Source: Kryptolebias marmoratus
Taxonomy: Eukaryota; Chordata; Actinopteri; Cyprinodontiformes; Rivulidae
NCBI RefSeq assembly: GCF_001649575.2
Contig: NC_051443.1
Coordinates: 22,319,982 to 22,383,981, forward strand
Length of the DNA: 64,000 nucleotides
Direction of reading: 5' to 3'
This document shows, piece by piece, positions 62,170 through 64,000 of the stretch (the stretch's first letter is position 1; each line of letters opens with the position of its first letter). Under the pieces are notes generated by a model, which had not been told where the DNA came from, searched no databases, and was given only the letters and a program-made list of their open reading frames with translations. A program made the translations under genes and the position numbers.

Positions 62170-62470
62170 AAAAATTAACACATGGGAGAACTGATGTATG
62201 GGAATGTATATGGGGTTCATGCATCCGTATTATGAAATGTTCTAAACCACACATTTAATATGTGCAAAAGTCACATTTCACATGAAACGTTTATTCCCCA
62301 TGAGTTTCATATGTAATCATATAGGTTCCACATGATGGTCTACTTGGATTGGATGATCTAAAATGACATTACCTATATGCAAAACCCTTTTCACATGTTT
62401 CACTTTTATCAAACTATTTTAAGATGTTTTAACTTGAGATTTTCCACATGTGATGTGTACTTTTTTAGTA
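62170..62470. repeat. degenerate CACATG/CATGTG-rich repeat
   Basis: The motifs CACATGGG, TTTCACATGAAAC, GAGTTTCATATG, TTCCACATGATGG, TTTTCACATGTTTCAC and TTCCACATGTGATGTG recur over 300 bases on both strands. This is typical of a fish dispersed repeat with internal short palindromes. No ends were identified. Confidence 0.5.
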
Positions 62471-64000
62471 AGGGAGTTTACTGAAAAATATATAGAGATA
62501 TTTAAATTATTTATTTTTTTCCTCTAGTCAGTTTTAAGTTCTTTAAAACATGAATGGCATCCAACACCAGAAAGACCAAATTTGTTTTGTTCCTACCCCT
62601 TGTGTGACATTTAGATTTTACAGAGAACTGACAAGCCTGACAGTTAATATCTTTATCAGTTTCTCAGAGTTAAATAATACCCCTACTGTGCAGAAGCGGT
62701 TGCTTGCCAACATGAAGCTAATGCCGATTTGAATGAAATACAAACTGAAGTGAAACATAGGTATACACTTCTTAAAAGTAATAAAGGTGCCTTAACTGAT
62801 GTGAGAGCTCTGAGGAAAAAAAAAACTGCTCAAAAACTATCAACTGGACAGCATGTGTATGATTTCTACCAATGAGCAGGCATATCTGTGTATTTGAATC
62901 AGCCTCTTATCAAATGCCAGATACTGGCTGTTTTTGGTGTGGAACACACCAGTGTGCATGACATGCTGCCTTCTGATGATACTAATAGAGCCTTATCACA
63001 TCTGAAGAGCTCAAAATACAGCACACTGTGTGGTGCAGGAAAAAAGAAACAAAAATGAAACAAAGGATTGAGGATGCTTTCTTCATCCTCACTGATGCAT
63101 GTTAGCATAGACCTGAAAGCAGCTTGATGGCTTTAGCCTTTTTTGTGCATTTTTCCCAGGGTAATTGCAGATCCCTTCCCACTTTTAAAGCCCTGCCAGT
63201 CTGCCCAAACGAAATGACAGCCCAGTGGTAAGTGAATTACAGAGAAGAGCGGGAGCCAAGAATCACCTTCCTCCGACTCTCTGCTAAGTGGTCAGATTGT
63301 GCGGTCATGTCCTGGGCATTAAAATGTCTGTTTCCTTGGCAATTTCTCCCAGCACATCTCAAGAAGTGTCTGATGCAAACTCATCTCAATTAATCTGTGG
63401 TACTTTCTTCCTGACATCCCTGAAACCAGTGAAAATGCACATATCCCATATATATAAATTGGTGGATTTACTTTAGTGGCAGTAAGTCAGGGAAAAAAAG
63501 CATTATAAAGTAAAATAACGATAATAATATTAAAAAGAAAAAAATATATTTTAGATAAATTGACAAAAGCATTACATTCATCATATTGTCAAAGGGTAAA
63601 AATGCTAAATGGTAATGCATGTTTTAATGTCTTCTCACTGTGGTGATTTATGTCATCTGAAGCTCTAAAATGCGCTTTGAAATTACAGAATGTGACATCT
63701 GAAAGTAGCATCATTTTTACACTGTTTATGCATAGCAAGTCATGTAAATGTTCAATTTGACTGTGTTGTGCTTCATCAGTTAGGGTTGGCTGAAAGCGGT
63801 ATTGTTTTCCCCAAGACGGGCTGTAAAACAAACACTGTGTCTCTGATTAGCTGATCACTATTACATGTGTTTTTAACATTAATGGAGATGTATTTAAATA
63901 TAACTGCATAACTGAAGTCTCTGTTCTCTGTTAGACTTAAAGAAAACTAAACTGGTCTGCAAAATGGCGTAGTGAATAGCCATTAGCTTGCAGCAAGGTT
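62471..64000. other. non-coding DNA with one complex block
   Basis: No exon or mobile element recognised. The block 63160-63470 is listed separately. Confidence 0.45.
63160..63470. other. candidate conserved non-coding block
   Basis: Non-repetitive stretch including CTGCCCAAACGAAATGACAG, GAGCGGGAGCCAAGAATCAC, GGCATTAAAATGTCTG and CTCATCTCAATTAATCTGTG. Composition is balanced and there is no convincing coding frame. It could be an enhancer. Confidence 0.25.

Noticed and set aside
1..64000. CRISPR arrays, operons, tRNA or rRNA genes
   Set aside because: I looked for regularly spaced repeats and tRNA or rRNA signatures. The only regular repeats are minisatellites without spacers, and the only tRNA-like signals are in the SINE copies. 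The sequence is eukaryotic in character.

Overview
This window looks like gene-poor, AT-rich chromosomal DNA from a ray-finned (teleost) fish. There are no compact operon-like genes. The sequence carries many microsatellites, poly-A runs, and dispersed repeats of types I recognise from fish genomes: Ty3/gypsy-type LTRs, a Tc1/mariner copy with GGCCACTTTATTAGG-type ends, a tRNA-like SINE with an ATGG tail, LINE 3' ends, a TTAA-flanked piggyBac-like element and a hAT-like end. Species cannot be read from this sequence alone. No database search was possible, so family names come from recognising motifs.

Only one stretch looks like host protein-coding sequence. It is a GC-rich terminal coding exon on the minus strand (about 44886-45209) with a textbook 3' splice site, a proline-rich C-terminal reading frame and a possible AATAAA signal about 340 bases beyond the stop. 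The rest of its gene would lie at higher coordinates, partly or wholly outside the window. I do not recognise the gene. Nearly all other open reading frames of 60-130 codons are chance frames in intergenic or intronic DNA.

Layout: 1-5180 is non-coding. 5181-8467 is a nested retroelement: a 2.8 kb LTR element with 495-bp LTRs and a 5-bp CTGTC target duplication has inserted at the very edge of an older related LTR. Its internal region carries one long minus-strand frame made largely of tandem peptide repeats (33-, 30- and 42-bp units). It shows no recognisable reverse transcriptase or integrase, and an assembly gap (5681-6158) abuts the repeat array. 8468-23735 is mostly featureless DNA with a LINE 3' fragment (12087-12190) and an old fish-type dispersed repeat (14700-15265). 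23736-24152 is a further solo LTR of the same broad family. 24791-25694 is a Tc1-like transposon relic that keeps its N-terminal DNA-binding domain but has lost its centre.

27358-37000 holds three SINE copies, a TAGC-rich degenerate repeat and a LINE C-terminal pseudogene ending in a zinc-knuckle-like motif (35624-36140). 37000-44885 is non-coding. 44886-45209 is the lone exon. The remainder to 64000 is non-coding with SINE copies, the piggyBac-like element (49626-50435), a LINE 3' end (54436-54613), microsatellites, and several complex GC-balanced blocks that could be conserved non-coding elements.

The most unusual object is the non-autonomous LTR element with a tandem-repeat-built reading frame that starts almost immediately after its 5' LTR. 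It is the best candidate for something poorly described. The lone exon is the best candidate for host biology.
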